Part shown: positions 11,628-24,954 of the stretch, in pieces
How the letters are laid out: the number at the start of each line of letters is the position of its first letter
Position numbering within the stretch: the stretch's first letter is position 1
NCBI GenBank assembly: GCA_016801885.1
Contig: CM028893.1
Location: forward strand, 8,011,950 to 8,075,949
Source: Toxotes chatareus
Lineage: Eukaryota > Chordata > Actinopteri > Toxotidae
Direction of reading: 5' to 3'
Length of the DNA stretch: 64,000 nt
Made by a program: the position numbers and the translations under genes
Notes under the pieces: model-generated
The model's database searches: none
What the model was told of the DNA's origin: nothing
What the model saw: only the letters and a program-made list of their open reading frames with translations

Positions 11628-14600
11628 AACACAAGAGGGAATTCGAGGCCTGTACTAGTACTTTTTTTGTGTGGAAAACACTTAGGTACAAGCCTGAACT
11701 TGTTCTGTGTCAACAGCTGAGCATCCTAAAATGCTTTGCACAGATTCAGAAGACTTAGAGCTTTCCAGCAACGCATAATTTGTCAAGTTGTTTTAAGAGT
11801 GGTTCCAGTAGAGATCCAAACATACCTAAAGTAGAGCAAACAAGGCCAAAGATGCCATTTAAAAGATTAAACCAGTTGATAGGTTAGCACAGTCACAATT
11901 TTATAATATGTTTGGGACTAAATAAACCTTAACTATCCCTGCCTACTATTATGTTTATACACAACTTAAGTGCTACAGGAAATACATTTTTATCAACATA
12001 ATGACTCCTTGTTCCATGTCAAAGTCCTGTGATCAACTATCCACCCCGGCCTTGTCATTAGTAAACTGGGGGGATAAAAAACAGGCTGCCAGTTGACATA
12101 ATCCAGGCAGCAGTTATATATTTTCTCTGAAACAGGTTTGGCTGGAACAATTTAGTAGTGATCAGTGAAATATAGTTTTAAGGAATAAGAATTACAGTTA
12201 AGAGAGAGCAGGTTTTTTTTTTCTGTGTGCTTAAATTCACAAGGCCAAAAGTGAATCAGGGCTCAGCGGCAAAACTCACATGGGCTCATAATTAATTCAT
12301 TTGCTGCATAGAGTTTGTGTACCCTGTCGTCCAGAAAGGTTAGAGGGTTTGGCATTTGGGAGAGTCAAAACAAATCTGATTCTAGTCCCTGCAACATCAA
12401 GAGTTCCTGTTGTATGTTTATTTGCTGTGCTCTGCAATAAATTGCTGTTACTGACGTTGAACGCGTAAAGAAATTTCAGACTCAGTAAATTTGTATAGAA
12501 ATGATAAAAGTTACCTAAATAAAAACCATCAGGCAGGTTTGTGGATTTTGTGAACATGCAAACATGTGCTTGGACGAGTCTTCTGACAGCCACATCTGTC
12601 CCTGTTTTACCTCCCAGAATCCTCCTCTATCATCTTGTTGGGTGTGTTTTATACTGTTGTCCTGTCCATTGAAGAGTGCCTTGAAGTCTCAGCAGTGGTC
12701 ACGACTTTGTATGTAATCTTGTCTGGAAAGTGATGCACTCGCTTGAAAGGGCACCAGTGATCTCGTTGACAATAGAGGCGAAATAACGAGCCGGCTCTCA
12801 CTGCCTGTTGCCACTTCAAAACCTCACTGTCTAATGGGTTGGTGAAGAGGCTCAGTTTGCCAACAAGGTTGCTAGAGGAGGGGAAGGGGAGTGAAAGAGA
12901 GGGAAAAGAAAACTGAAGGAGAGTTCACAACCCAGACACTCTCAAGCCCGGCTGTTACTCCTCTCTCTCTCTCTTTCTAAAGCCTCCCAGCACTTTCCAA
13001 TCTGTTTTGTAGCCAGGCATGCTACTCCACTCCCAGTGTTTATCTGACATCATGAAGGGTTTCGGCTTCCCCCTATTCCCTGACAGCCCAAACCCTTCAG
13101 AGTGCACACACAAGCCAGCTCGGCAGATGACAAAGCGCTGCTGAGCCTGTCGGCAGAACCACGCAGCTCCCACCATGCTTTGCCCTCAGCACGTCACCTA
13201 CCTGGTCTGGCACAGACTCAGCCTCGGAGACCACCTCATTATTCATTTTGACAGGGTTTTATGACCCAGCAGCTATGCCCAGACTTGTTCTGGGAGCATG
13301 AGCAGATGCTTGAATCTGTAGCTTTGGTACTGTTATCAAAACTGCAACAATGGAAGCGTAAACTTCTATAGTACATAAACTGGAAGACAAATAGTTTAGT
13401 TGGGGTCGTGATCTGTGTTTATTTGAATCGAATCATTGGTGGTGTGTTGACTCAGTGGCAAATCCAGAATTTGAAAACCCATATGCGGGGATAAACCCCA
13501 CAAAGTTTGAGTTGTTGTGCAGTGCAGGTTTAGGGGTTTAAAAAGCCAGTAAAGAACCCATTAATGCACCACACACATCTCCCTGCAGGTGCATACTGAT
13601 CAGCAAAGTTTGATTGAGCACAGGATGATTCACACAGGCTTTTATTTTGATGGAGCGATTCAGGGCCACCCTTGAAGAGCCACCTTGCCATCCCTTTGGT
13701 CTCGAGTCTCCTCATGAAACATCGGGTGGCAGCCTTTTGCTAAGGCCTGTGGCAACACCAGCTCTAAATTTGCCACAGGTAGGGGGGATCTTTTTTTTCT
13801 CCGATACATATTTTCTCCTCCCTCAAATCAAATGAGGTTTGACCTTCCCACCGTTGGAATACAAAGTAGGCAAGACAGAGGACCCCTGTTTCAAGCCAGA
13901 TCTGAATGAGTTGCCACACCTTTGGAAACAGTATCAGCGCCCTGCACTCTCTCAGATAACCGCAGGCGGCTAAAAAAGAAAAAGCTACCTATGTTTACCA
14001 TCACTGTACTTCACTACATCAGGGAAAAAATGTTAAGGACACACAAAATGACTGAACTGCAGGTGCTGCACAAACCGCTCAAATAATCCTTGTTTCCTTA
14101 TGAAATTAATTTTAACAGTAGTTTGAAATGATGAAATTGTTATGTTTTATTGCTTATTATTGCAGAATCTCAATGCTACTTTCAGAAAATATTAAATCTT
14201 TAGTGGTCACCTCATGAGGATACGTAATTCCTCTGTGAAATTATGACTGAACTGTCAGTTCTCTATCAGATTTCCCACTGGTTTACATTTTTGAACAGTT
14301 CGTTCTAGGATTATGTCCCATTCTAACTTCCTGTTTCAAATAAAAAATATGTTAAATCTTAGAAGCTAAATACTACTTTTTTTGTACCTGAACAAAAAAA
14401 GTTTTCTCTCATTGTATAGGAAAAATTTCACATTAATCAAGACTTTACTTTCTCACAGAGGACATTGTTGGCAAAAAAAAGTCTCCCAGTATAACGTCTG
14501 CTTTAAAAGGCAGAACCACAAATCATAAATCATCATGATAAATGTGTTTTAGTGTTCTTGTAGTCATGTATATTGTGTAAGTGCCACTATATAAACTTGA

Positions 14601-16389
14601 ATGTAACATTTAATGTGAGCAAACCTGGATCCTTCCTCTGTATTAGTCTTTGAGTAAGAATAGATGGAGCTGGCATCGCCATGCCAACATCTCTCTTGCT
14701 CTGTAACAAACAGGAAAGAGGAAGTAGTCAAGCTGTGTGAACTTATATGGCACATTTGTTCCTTGGAAAATTGTTGCGCACATGTTGGTTGCCATACCTC
14801 CTGACGAGCGAGGTAGAAACGCAGGTAAAATTTGCTAGGCTTCGTTCATGTACGTTGCATTGTAGTTGCCTCCGTCTTCACTGTTTCCACTGGAGAACCT
14901 TTGTGAAGACATCCTGCTGAGACTTGACTTCAGCCGGGACAAATTAACTTCAATATGTGATTAACTGGAATTAGATGTGGTGGTTACAGTGTTGAATGAT
15001 ATCCATAGCAACTTGGGCCCCCTGAGCAAAGCAGGTAGAGAGGTAGGAAGAAGAAATAGTGTACTATCTATAGTATCTTACATCTGTGATATGGATACGA
15101 CTTCACGTATTACTTTGACTGCAGTCTTGACATTTTGACGTGTGTGTGTGTCCTTGCCTCGGGGACTGTTCATGCATGTATGTACAAGGGAGAACAATGT
15201 CCTACTGTGTGTGCATGTGTGTACAGTTCCAGAAAAAGGCCAGGCCAATCGATCAGCAGGGGCTTAACAGCTTTAGTCAAAGAGCACATTTCTGCTTGCC
15301 GCTCCGCACTCTGTGGGCTTCCTCTGTGCTGTGGTTGTTCTAACGCTGAATTCAAATGTCCGGACTCCGGACTCGCAGACTGAGCCCTGGTGGACTGAGA
15401 CTTTACCAAGTCAGACAGTGACTGAAGTGCCCGTCGTGAATACGTGAGTTTGCACGGATAAAAGGTCGCTCAGAAAGAGTGAACTGGACTTTAAGGAAGA
15501 GTTAGACGGTGAGAAGAGGGGTGTTTTCATTTTGCTGTGTAAAACTCAATACATTTATTCCTCTAAGGCAACATAAAGTAATCAATTAATAGCAACTTGC
15601 CAGACATTTTGGTTGTCAACTTGACAGACTGACACCAGACGGACATTATTAGCTCCCTGCCATTATCACTATGAACCGAAGACCTTGTCCCAGACCTTAT
15701 TTCAAAGACTAGAAGGAGCCTCTGTCACCTGATGTCTTTTATGATCACATCAGCAGAGCAGTCAGCTGTGTGAAAACTCAGGCTACAGGCTAACAGACTC
15801 TCTGGAAGTCCACACAGAGCCCATACCAAATATTCGCATGAGAGCCCTTGCAGACTAGATTAATTTTGGCAAAGGCCTGCCCTAACCCCTCTGCAAAGCC
15901 TGCAAGTCAGCAAGTCTGAGAGAGTGTGGACTTTCTGGATTCAGCACATCTTTTGTTTTTACCCCCTTGAGTTGTCTTACTGCTCTTGAAGCCTGTAAGG
16001 AAACAAGAGGCCTGAGCAGAAATACTCAGCTCGAGTGAGAGACTTCAGCTTTGTGCCCCAGATCCCAGCATCAGTGATGATGTGTTGTGGATATTTATGA
16101 ACTTTACTGAATTTTCCTATAGGCCTGTATGTAAAATGCCTGAAGTCTTTTTTCCCGCTCTACCACCTAATTGTGGTAGATTTTAATGGTATCATCTTAC
16201 ATGCTTTCTTGGCTAAAATAAAACACTGATAACGAAAGACCTCATCAAACATCCTGTAAACAGTTTTAGTTTGTTGAGGGGCAGCAGGCTGATTATTTGC
16301 AACAAAAACTCTGCTGTTGTGGATGCACAAAAATAAAGGAAATAAGCCAAAATGTAATTAGCAACAAATTGCTTTTCACGCTCAGGAAA

Positions 16390-16740
16390 TTTGTTATCAA
16401 TTTGTTATTAATTTGCCGCGTGTTACAACCTGTGCATGTTCTTATCTTAACCTCGCCGTTAGACAGTTAATCAAACCACTTTACTTGTCAAATGCGTCAC
16501 CTAAAAACAGAGCACACAATGGCTCTCAGCTCTCAGGGAAGAGGGCTCGGCAGCGCGAACATGTGTTTGGTCCCAGTCTTTGCAGCTGGGTGTTTGTGTT
16601 TCCAGCAGCTTTGATTAGCGTGCTCCAGCCCACTTGGCGTCCCACATCACTGGAATACATTGACAATAGAGAGCGGGAGGAGAGGCTCCTCTGCACGTAG
16701 TCGTCTCAGAGGACAGGGCCGACTGAAGAGAGAGACGCAG
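16390..16740. other. Candidate conserved non-coding island
   Basis: This block is richer in GC and CpG than its neighbours, has few homopolymers, and contains several homeodomain- and TCF-like words (AGTTAATCAAACC, CTTTGATTAGCG, TTGACAATAG). It reads as complex, non-repetitive DNA of the kind found in vertebrate enhancers. No open frame with splice sites supports coding. Function is inferred from composition only. Confidence 0.25.
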
Positions 16741-17680
16741 AAATGTGTAATGTTCATGCCATGGACTAAAAATAAACACGCTGGTGGCATCATGAGATGC
16801 AAGTCAACAGTAATGGAAACCTGACTTCTCGTTAAGCAGTTCAACCAAGCCATGTCTGCTGCCCCAAAATAAATAGCTGCGTTTTTGTCTCTTTGTTTTA
16901 ATTTAAAAATGTCAACCAAACCCTAAAAAGGGGTTTATTTTGCAGATAATTAAATGTGATTCTCGCTGTGAGCAAAGAGGAATCCAATCAGGAAATTGGA
17001 GCAGCTCAAGCAGCCGAAATTCCATCTTTTTCTCACACAAAAAACCATCGGAACAGGCAGTTAGAGCATGTTTTTGATTTTTAACATTTCAGGAAAAAAT
17101 GACAAATCAGTAGTTTGCTCAAATGTACATCCCCTACTTTCTTCATCCCATCAGCAGGAAGTCAGCCAGCGTGGGTCAGTCTGACCCGTTGAGTAATTAC
17201 ATTAGGCCTCAATGAGCCCGAAGCCTGCTTCACCAGCTTCCATTGCTTCCATTTTGTTTATTATGATTATAAAGGGAAACAGAAACAGAAAAGTAAAATA
17301 TTACAGGGAAATCATTTTCCAGCACATTTCCTGTACATTTTCAACAGCCTAGAGCTGCTTCCACAGAAAGAAGCCTCTACATTTCTCTCAGAAGTAATCT
17401 CGAAATAGAAAGACTGAGTTTTTAGAGGACCAAGATGGAAATTATCTGGAAATCTTGAGTTGAATATAAAGAAAAGATTATGAATTACAATAATTGTTGC
17501 ATGGCTTCTTATGTTAGGCCTAATAATCCCAAATGTCTGGATGTATAGAGGCTTTGAAATTACAACTTTAAACAGAAATGTAGCTGTATCATACACAGAT
17601 AACATTATAAAGACTGAGAGAGCTCTGCCTTCACGTTGTGTGACTTGTGTTGTGCTCAAAATCCCCAGTATTTTATGTAT

Positions 17681-17980
17681 TTAAAGAAATAGACATTCTG
17701 TCAGACACACAGTATTTACTTGCTGAGAGTTAGAAGAGAAGTTTAAAGACTCAGTCTCGTCGTCAAAGTGATGTTACCGGACCTGACATCCTAATAAACC
17801 ACAAACTATGGACATAGGTTAGATCAGGCTAGCTGTTTCCTGCCTGCCTCCCATTAATCACCCTCTAGCTATTGCTTCATGCTTCCTGCACAGACATGAG
17901 AATGATATTGATCGTCTCATCTAACTGTCCACAAGAACTTGAATAATCATATTTCCCAAATGGCTCCACCACTCTTTTAA
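17681..17980. mobile_element. Degenerate copy of a percomorph fold-back repeat
   Basis: The left end TTAAAGAAATAG and right end CACTCTTTTAA are decayed inverted ends. Inside, CTTGCTGAGAGTTAGA near the left and CGTCTCATCTAACTGTC near the right are the two mirrored arms, with CAGGCTAGCTGTTTCC between them. These words match a large palindromic, non-autonomous repeat that I recognise as common in perciform fishes. This copy is shortened in the middle compared with the family. The second copy lies about 2.5 kb downstream. Confidence 0.75.
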
Positions 17981-18559
17981 CAGGGGTCATTGTGGAGATA
18001 GTAGTTTGTTTTACACAAACCAAAACATGAAAACATGTGAATTATTTTCTTGGAAAACTCTTGTTTGTTTTGTAACTTTGCATAAGATTCATCCGAGTGA
18101 AACTTCCACATATTATAAACCTAGAAGATGTAGAGTTCTCCGTGTTGTTGACCAGTCAGTCATTTTTTTTTTAATCTTCTCTGCCGGTGACAGTGATTGC
18201 GGAGGTTAAACTTGCCATTTGCTGTGGTTTATTTTCTAATTGCAGAACCCATTTTTAGTCAGAAATGATTGCCACAAAGATGGACACTTTTAATATTTAA
18301 AGGGAAGCGAAGTTCACTGTGACTTGCACCCTCTGTACCGTTCAAAAGCTCCCCGTCACCCCACTGTGGCCTCACATGGCGATCATTCGGCTCTGCCCGT
18401 TGCTCATTCTCCTGCTCTTGCCGGACAGAAGGGGACATCTGGGATGACATTCTGAAGCAGATGCAGAGAGTCCATTACGGCTGCCCCCCAGCTCCACAGC
18501 CATATTTCCTCTGTCAGTGTAACCGCAGCAATGAGATTCTAAGGGAGGTGACCAAGAGC

Positions 18560-18830
18560 TTGGCCTCGTCTCCAGTGCAATCTGCTTTCAGGACGGCAGA
18601 GCAGACACGGTGGCTCAGGCATACGTGGCCGTACACACACGCGCGGGACGCCGTGCCATATGGTCACACCACATAATGAGGGTCATTAATGTGTCGGTGA
18701 AACGTGTGATTGACAGGTGGCGGGGTGCACTGAGTGGCAGGTCCATCTACAATCGAAAAGATAGAGATGGCGGTGTCACAGCCGCACAGGCAGAGAAAAA
18801 GCTGCTGCAGTTTATATTATGATGTGGAGG
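18560..18830. other. CpG-rich non-coding island with a PBX/PREP site
   Basis: Between about 18600 and 18790 there is an unusual density of CpG (ACACGCGCGGGACGCCGTGCC and neighbours). The block also carries an exact TGATTGACAG decamer at 18707-18716, followed immediately by GTGG. No TATA box or donor was identified to make it a clear promoter, and the short open frames have no family resemblance. A distal enhancer or an unannotated start site are both possible. Confidence 0.3.
18707..18716 (+). promoter_or_regulatory. PBX/PREP-type TALE decamer TGATTGACAG
   Basis: An exact match to the decamer bound by PBX-PREP/MEIS homeodomain heterodimers. It lies in a CpG-rich block. Two further exact copies occur at 24955 and 26614. 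Binding is inferred from motif identity only. Confidence 0.4.
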
Positions 18831-20445
18831 TGACAGTGTCACAGCTTTTACCTGCCATGACCGAGCCATCCCAATGAGACTCCTGATGAAATTGTTTGGG
18901 TTCTTATGTAAAAGTTTAAGAAGCTTTTCCGTTCCCCTTACGCCAGAATATTATTGATACCATTTTAGTCCTGTCTGTTCTGCTCGGTTTGAAGTACTGT
19001 CATGGCTCGATATGATTATATTAGGCCTTTTCCAGGCAAAGAAGAGGAAGGGTGCTCTTCTTGAAATGTGAAGGCAGATACCTTGAAATACAGAAGGCTT
19101 TCAGGGACTTTAGTCGGTGCACCAGACCACAACAACCATGAAGGAAAATAGCAAATATAGCCTCTTTCTATACTACACATTTTGCTAATTGGTGTTTTTT
19201 TTTTGAGTGCAGCTTATGCATTTTAAAGGACTGTTCTTAGGAGTTACACAGAATAAATAAAAGACCTTTTGAATAAACCTCAAAGTGAAAGACTGAAACG
19301 AGTAAAAGTAGCAACAATAGTTGGAATCTGTTCATTGCTGAATAGGAAAGATTTTTGGCAGCCGTTAGGTAACAGTTTCTCTGTTTTTCCTTTGACTCTG
19401 CTCCAACAAGGTCAAAAGAGTAATAACAGCTCATGGGGTGGCTAAAGTATCTTTGTCCTCACATTCAGTCAGAAAGTAGAAAAAGCTTTTGGATGGTGAG
19501 ATTACATGGCATTAGTGATGTTGGGAAGAACTCAGCCTTTGTTTGTAGAAAGCCAGTTTCTTAAGAATGTGGAAATGTGTTTTAGAAAGACAAAAGCCGC
19601 TCAGTTTTTGAGGCCTTGAGTAGAGTGAGTTGAACTTTAAGACAGAAATTGAAATTCTTTTTTTTTTCTGAAAAATCTAATTCTTGAACTGTTACTGGTT
19701 TGTCCAAAGACCAGTCTCTGGTCAGCATCTGAAAAACAGAACGTTTCGCCGGTTAAACCTCCAATATTAAAATTTAATTTCGAATATTGGATGCTTGTAT
19801 TTCCAGCTTTCAGCTCACCAAGCAGTAATAACTTTTGCACAAACATTTTGCTTTACTGTTTATTAGAACTGCAAATCAATGTCTATGTGAGTGTCTGGCT
19901 GCTCTACCTGAACTTATTAGGCTGTATCTGTTATGACAAGTGGCAGACTGATGTTTTAAAATGTTTACAGACGTAGATAAAATGATTGAGCTGTAATGAA
20001 TCATTTTACTTTAGGCTATATATGGGAAAGCAAATAGATGCTTCAGTGATTATACACAGGCAAATTAATGTTTCTTGTCAGCTTGCAGGAAAATGGGAAA
20101 GCTCATAAAAAATAAACAGCAGAGCAAAATCAATAGCACAACAAAAATTGGTGTGCATTTGGATATGGATTATTGAGCCATTTCAGCCTGGCAGCCTCTT
20201 TTCTCAGGTTTTACAGTCTTTATAAGTTTAGTTTATGACAGGGGAATGCTTTAAAAGCACTTAGTTCTTTCTTTAAAAATGTGTGTAATTTCCTAATAAT
20301 TTCCAAGGTGGTTTTTCTGGAAAGAACAATTTAATTTGGCAGTACAGTTTTCAGTACATGTATAATTGTGCCAAACTATTTCTGGAGTTTACTTAGTTTT
20401 GTTGAGTTTCTAGAAGAAAATTGATAACTGATTGCTCGTTTATTG

Positions 20446-20975
20446 TGATGGAATAGTTTGACATTTTGGGAAATAGATGATAAAACTGATGGTACTCTGA
20501 TGTCTGTACACTAAATATGATGATACAGCCAGCAGCCAGTTAGCTTAGCATAGCATACAGATAAGGAGTAGGGTGAAACATCTAGCCTGGCTTTGTAGGT
20601 AAAAGAAAATCCTGGAGACATGCTGTTGTAAACATGCAGCCAGAGGAGGTTCTTGTAGGTCCCCGCCCTCAACCATGAATTAGTTCAGCACATAATCTCC
20701 TGTAAAACCACAAATTATCATTTCACATTTTGTTCATATTAAACAAACGATAAGAAATGTTTTAATCACTGAGCTTTAGAGATGCTGGTAGTTCTTTACT
20801 GTTGGACAATATCAGGGCAGCTGTTACCACCTGGTTACAGTCTTTATGTTAAACTAAGCTAACTCTCGTCACTGCAGCTTCATAATTTTAATAAACAAAT
20901 GATATCAGAGTGGTATCTCTCTGCAAGGAAGGGAATGAGTGCATTTCCCCAAAAGTTGGAACTATTTCCTCAAGA
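20446..20975. mobile_element. Near-full-length copy of the percomorph fold-back repeat
   Basis: The left end GGAATAGTTTGACATTTTGG is mirrored by the right end CCCCAAAAGTTGGAACTATT. Internal mirrored pairs include CAGTTAGCTTAGCATAGC against TTAAACTAAGCTAACT, and CTCTGATGTCTGTACA against ATCAGAGTGGTATCTC. The centre contains CCTGTAAAACCACAAATTA. I recognise this arrangement as a large palindromic, non-coding repeat widespread in perch-like fishes. It has no open frame for a transposase, so it would depend on an autonomous partner. Confidence 0.85.
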
Positions 20976-21949
20976 GCTGTGTTTGAATAATCAGCATAGT
21001 CTTCGAAATTACTCTTCAAAATGGCACTGCCCAGATAATTTTTCTATGCCAGGATTTTTTTTTGTACTACACTAGATAGGTCACTTCATCAAGGTGGCAG
21101 GTTTTCAAGATTCTCAAAATTATTATAATTGAATGCAGAAGAACATCAAGCCAGTTTCGACTGTGCACTAGAAGAAGGTGGTGGTGTTCCTGATTGCAAG
21201 AGAAGTGCAGGGCCAAGTTAAGTTGTGAAGCCCAGGTCCCAGCATGTGGGTCCAAGGGCACATGATTGACATTTCCTAAGACCTCTAGAGCCACAGTCAG
21301 AGCCTAAATGCTGCCGGATTTCCAGCAGTGTGAGCGGCCCCCTCGAATGCCCATCAATGCCGAGGCTGCGTGTGTTCCACCCACATTAGGCATCTCCCGC
21401 TGCCAGGGAGACATTAACAAAGCAGGTTGTGCCCTCTCCTCCCCACTCAAACTTTTTCCTGTTAACCCTTTACTGCGGCCTCCCTGTGCGACAGATGTGG
21501 CACTGTTGCCCTGAGGAGCCTACGATGGCACGTCCAAACACACATCTTCTAATGTTGTGGTGATTGCTGTCGTTGCTTTTTCTGCTCTGATGTTTTAAAA
21601 GAGAGAGAGAGAGAAAAATAAGCCACCTGGCGATAGCAAGTATTACTCCTCTGAATTCGAGGTCATAAAATTGATCAAAAACAGTTTCCTCACACTGTGA
21701 TTGGATCCCACTGGTTACAATTCGGCGCTGACATTTATTTAGCAGATTAAACACGGAGTAGAAGTGGAGCTCAAGAAACAGACCTCACCCCCGCAAAGTC
21801 AACCTGTTGCCCAAAGTCTTTTTTGTTTTTCTCTCTTTATCAGACAGCCTATGGGGAAATTAACTGATGAGTTCATGCTGGCAAAAGGGTTGCTATAGAA
21901 ACTTCACATATAAGACTTGGGGTGGAGTTTGTCACCAGAGAGAAAACAG

Positions 21950-21951
<2 letters not shown>

Positions 21952-21983
<32 letters not shown>
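21952..21983. repeat. (GA)n microsatellite
   Basis: About 16 GA units without interruption; a shorter GA run lies near 21600-21612. Such purine tracts can form triplex DNA and bind GAGA-type factors, but nothing nearby shows a role. Confidence 0.95.
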
Positions 21984-21989
<6 letters not shown>

Positions 21990-24025
21990 AAGAGGTGGCT
22001 GTATTGAATACTCACTGGAGAGGCATCAAAGGTGGAGTCATTTGCAACACAACGTTAATGCCATGTTTTATTTCTTCTCTTCTATAGCATCCGCATCCTC
22101 TCTGCAGTATACCCCTGAAACCATCACATCCTGCCCCTTGTTGGGATTCCTGGAGAAGGTTTTCTCTACTTCCCATCACAGTGTGTCATAAATATTAAGG
22201 TAGACATTACCACATGTACATTTTTGTTATGAGATTATGAAAGGAATTGGACAGTAAATTACAGTTATTACCCATCAGCAGAACATTCCTTGCTGTCATT
22301 GTGCCTTGGTTTGTTTCAGATAATCACTCTGGAAAATAGCATGTTTTGGGTGAACGGCCCGGCTGTGAGCAGCGTCAGGCCACATACTGTATTGTTGAAA
22401 TGCTGTGTACATGTTGATCAGATGTTCTGTTACCGGCCCCTAGTGGCTCAGGTTAGAAATAACATTGCAGTATTATATGTTTAATGCAATTTCCATTGCA
22501 GATAGTGCTGCTATGATTTAGAAGGACGTACTGCGTTTCCTGCGTGTGCCATCAAAGCCTAAAGACTTCCTGGGGAGACGGATTCTTCTCCTCCTTAATG
22601 CTTTTTACAAACTGTAGCTTTCAAATCTGTCATCACTGTGATTGAAAACAAATGGATAACTCCATCACATCTAATGGAGTGAGGAAGAGAAATTAGACTT
22701 TTCTTTAACAGCCTTCCTTTAAAGGCATCACTTACATTCTTTATAAAATCTATCTTCAGTTTAAGACCAGTTGAGGAAAGATGTACCTGTAGAGAAGGGA
22801 GATTAAAAGTGATTTAACGGTGAAATTCATTTACAGCCGCAACAGTTGCGACGACTCTGCCCCTGATTTACGACTGTCAGAGCCCATCCTAATTTCAGTC
22901 TGGGTGACACATGAGATGAGCGTCGGCGCTAGTCAGGCTTCAGGCTCTGACAGGAGAGTTGCAGCACTGTCTCGCATCTCTCACTCTTTCCTCCCACCGC
23001 TCTTGATGCTCCTCTTTCTACACTGCTCCTGTCTTTCTCTATGACTTTTAGAGGAGAGGAGCAAACATTGTCATGCTGAGCTTGACTTGCACATCTCTAT
23101 CAAGTGTCAGTGCCCCCCTGGAGAAGGTGTTTTAGGGAAAAGAGAAAAATACAGTTTATTTTGAAAATCTTTCTGCCCATTCTCATCTCCCCCTGCACAC
23201 ACCGCCAGTGGTTACAAGCAAATGTGCGCAGGGAGTGTGTGTGCATGCACACAGAAACGCACAGCGAGACGTTCAAAGCCAGATGCTACCGATTTGACAC
23301 TCTCATGCAGACGCACTCTCCCCTGCTCCCTCTTCATATTGTAAACAAAGTAAACAAACACGACCAAACTCCCTCCACCTCTTTTTGTAGTCAGTGTTGG
23401 CAAAGCAATGCCTCACTTGGATCCAGGCTTTCTCAGAATAAACCTAACTTGGACTCAATTGGAGTTGGAGTTGAGCGAGAGAGACGGAAAGTTGGAATGT
23501 CACCTTCTGCTCCTTGGCATCTCGACTGGGAGGGCCACGGAAAGTGCAATGGGGCACAGTGGGAGCCCCTCTGAACCTTAGCCTTGGGACAGATGGCAGG
23601 TTTGAACCTGTGGACCTGCTAATGAGCGGGTCGTGCCAAGTGGTGTAGGACACAGGGCCATAGGTTAGGTTGCTCCATCAAAGCCACGATCTGCCTTGTC
23701 AATGGGATGAGGCCACGCCCAGCTGCTTCGCTGGTGGTGGCATACAGTAGCTAATGATGGGTTGTTGTCCAATGCCTGTGTTGACTTGACTTGAGACTTT
23801 TCAGCATTGCTGATTGGTTGACATTGGCATTGCTTTTGAAATTATAACATGTGATCAAATGATCCAGATAGATGCAGCTTTCTTATTCCACATATTCCTC
23901 TATCTTTAGAGCCACAAAATGTTTTATACAACTTAATCAAAACCACAGTTACCCCTTAAAGCATGACCTAGAATGCAAGAGGGAAAAAGGTCTAATTCAG
24001 ATAAGGAAGCACCAGTACACAACGC

Positions 24026-24036
24026 GGACTCGAACC
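24026..24036 (-). promoter_or_regulatory. Isolated Pol III B-box consensus
   Basis: On the minus strand the sequence is GGTTCGAGTCC, an exact match to the B box GGTTCGANTCC of tRNA-type Pol III genes. The flanks pair poorly as a T-arm (about three of five pairs). The only A-box-like word upstream (TGAGTGGG) is too close for a tRNA, and no cloverleaf can be drawn. A relic of a tRNA-derived SINE or an extra TFIIIC site are the likely readings; a working tRNA gene is not supported. Confidence 0.4.
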
Positions 24037-24954
24037 TCTACTAATCTGGATACCCACTCAGTTGTGAGAATTGGCAGCATTTCCGTGTGTGAAAAGCAGA
24101 AAAGTGTGTGTAAATAATACCACAGGGGGCATCCCTGCCAGGAAACATTTTCACGCCCTAGACATCTGCATTTTACACCTCAGTGTCGGTCTGATGGGCC
24201 TCCAAATTGGTCACTACAGTAGCTTCAAACAGTGATTGGCTCCATGCAGGAGCAGAAACACATGAGGTTACACAACGTGGAATATTATCTGGTTTCTTAA
24301 TGACTTTAACTCTTTTCCCCTGAGATGTGCCAACGTGCATGCACGTTTCTCTCAGACGGACGCACACATTTCTAATCTGCAATTCTGATTGGAAAATGAA
24401 GATGAGCTATTTCAAAAGCAGACTGCCGTTTGTTTGCCTTCGTTTGTGTAGCCTTTCATTTTCACAGTGGAGCCAAATCATGATCTGCATTTATATCCAT
24501 CCCAAGTTATCGATTTCACCGCTGTGCTCAGATATAGAGTTGTTTTATCTGAGCCAACACTTTAGCTCAACTGTGTGAACAATGGTGTTGGAATGGCTGA
24601 TATCGGTGGGATAGACAGGCTGCATCCTGGGAGCTCATTTGTAAAGAGTGCAGGTGTGAGGAGAAAGAGAAGAGACAGGTAGGAATTTGTGATGGATGAT
24701 GAGGGTACACAGTGGACCAGTGACAGGGGAACATCAATAGTTAAAGCATCAATGATTTATTGCATTTTGTAGTTTTGCAGCGCTCAGTTGAAGTTGAAAG
24801 TAGTTTGGGGACTGCAGCAGCCCACACCCAGTGCTTTGCTTTGTCGTATTTAGGAGGCGTGATGCTTTTGAGATGTTATTGTCATGCATAATCAGTCATC
24901 AGCCTGCTTACTGGAGGCTTTTTTGTTCCTCCAATCAAAGAGCTGAAGGGCGAG

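Larger units (their letters stand above)
8302..16389. other. Gene-poor intergenic DNA, first part
   Basis: I see no coding exon supported by splice sites and family resemblance. The stretch contains a POU octamer ATTTGCAT at 9189-9196, a long (TG)n tract and a poly-T tract (listed separately), and a somewhat GC-rich block at about 12950-13230 with a CT microsatellite at its left edge. A small TGGCAT/ATGCCA hairpin occurs at 14671-14686. CpG-containing donor-like sequences near 14810 and 15440 have no companion exon. Confidence 0.6.
21000..24950. other. Gene-poor intergenic DNA, middle part
   Basis: Several long open frames occur (for example at 23104-23574 on +), but none resembles a known protein, has splice sites in agreement, or shows coding-like composition. 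Contents listed separately: the GA tract at 21952 and the Pol III B box at 24026. A 19-bp word, ACTCCATCACATCTAATGG, at 22659-22677 recurs at 63841-63859. At the first site it forms an inverted repeat, ACTCCAT with ATGGAGT. Confidence 0.6.

Noticed and set aside
14664..14705. The minus strand contains GATGTTGGCATGGC, similar to part of miR-31
   Set aside because: The seed region is disrupted by extra bases and the surrounding DNA does not fold into a precursor; only a 6-bp hairpin (TGGCAT/ATGCCA) is present.
23104..23574. The longest open frame in the intergenic region, 156 codons on +
   Set aside because: The reading is rich in His, Arg, Ser and Cys from simple-sequence-like DNA, has no domain I recognise and no splice or promoter context. 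Chance openness in a GC-richer block explains it.
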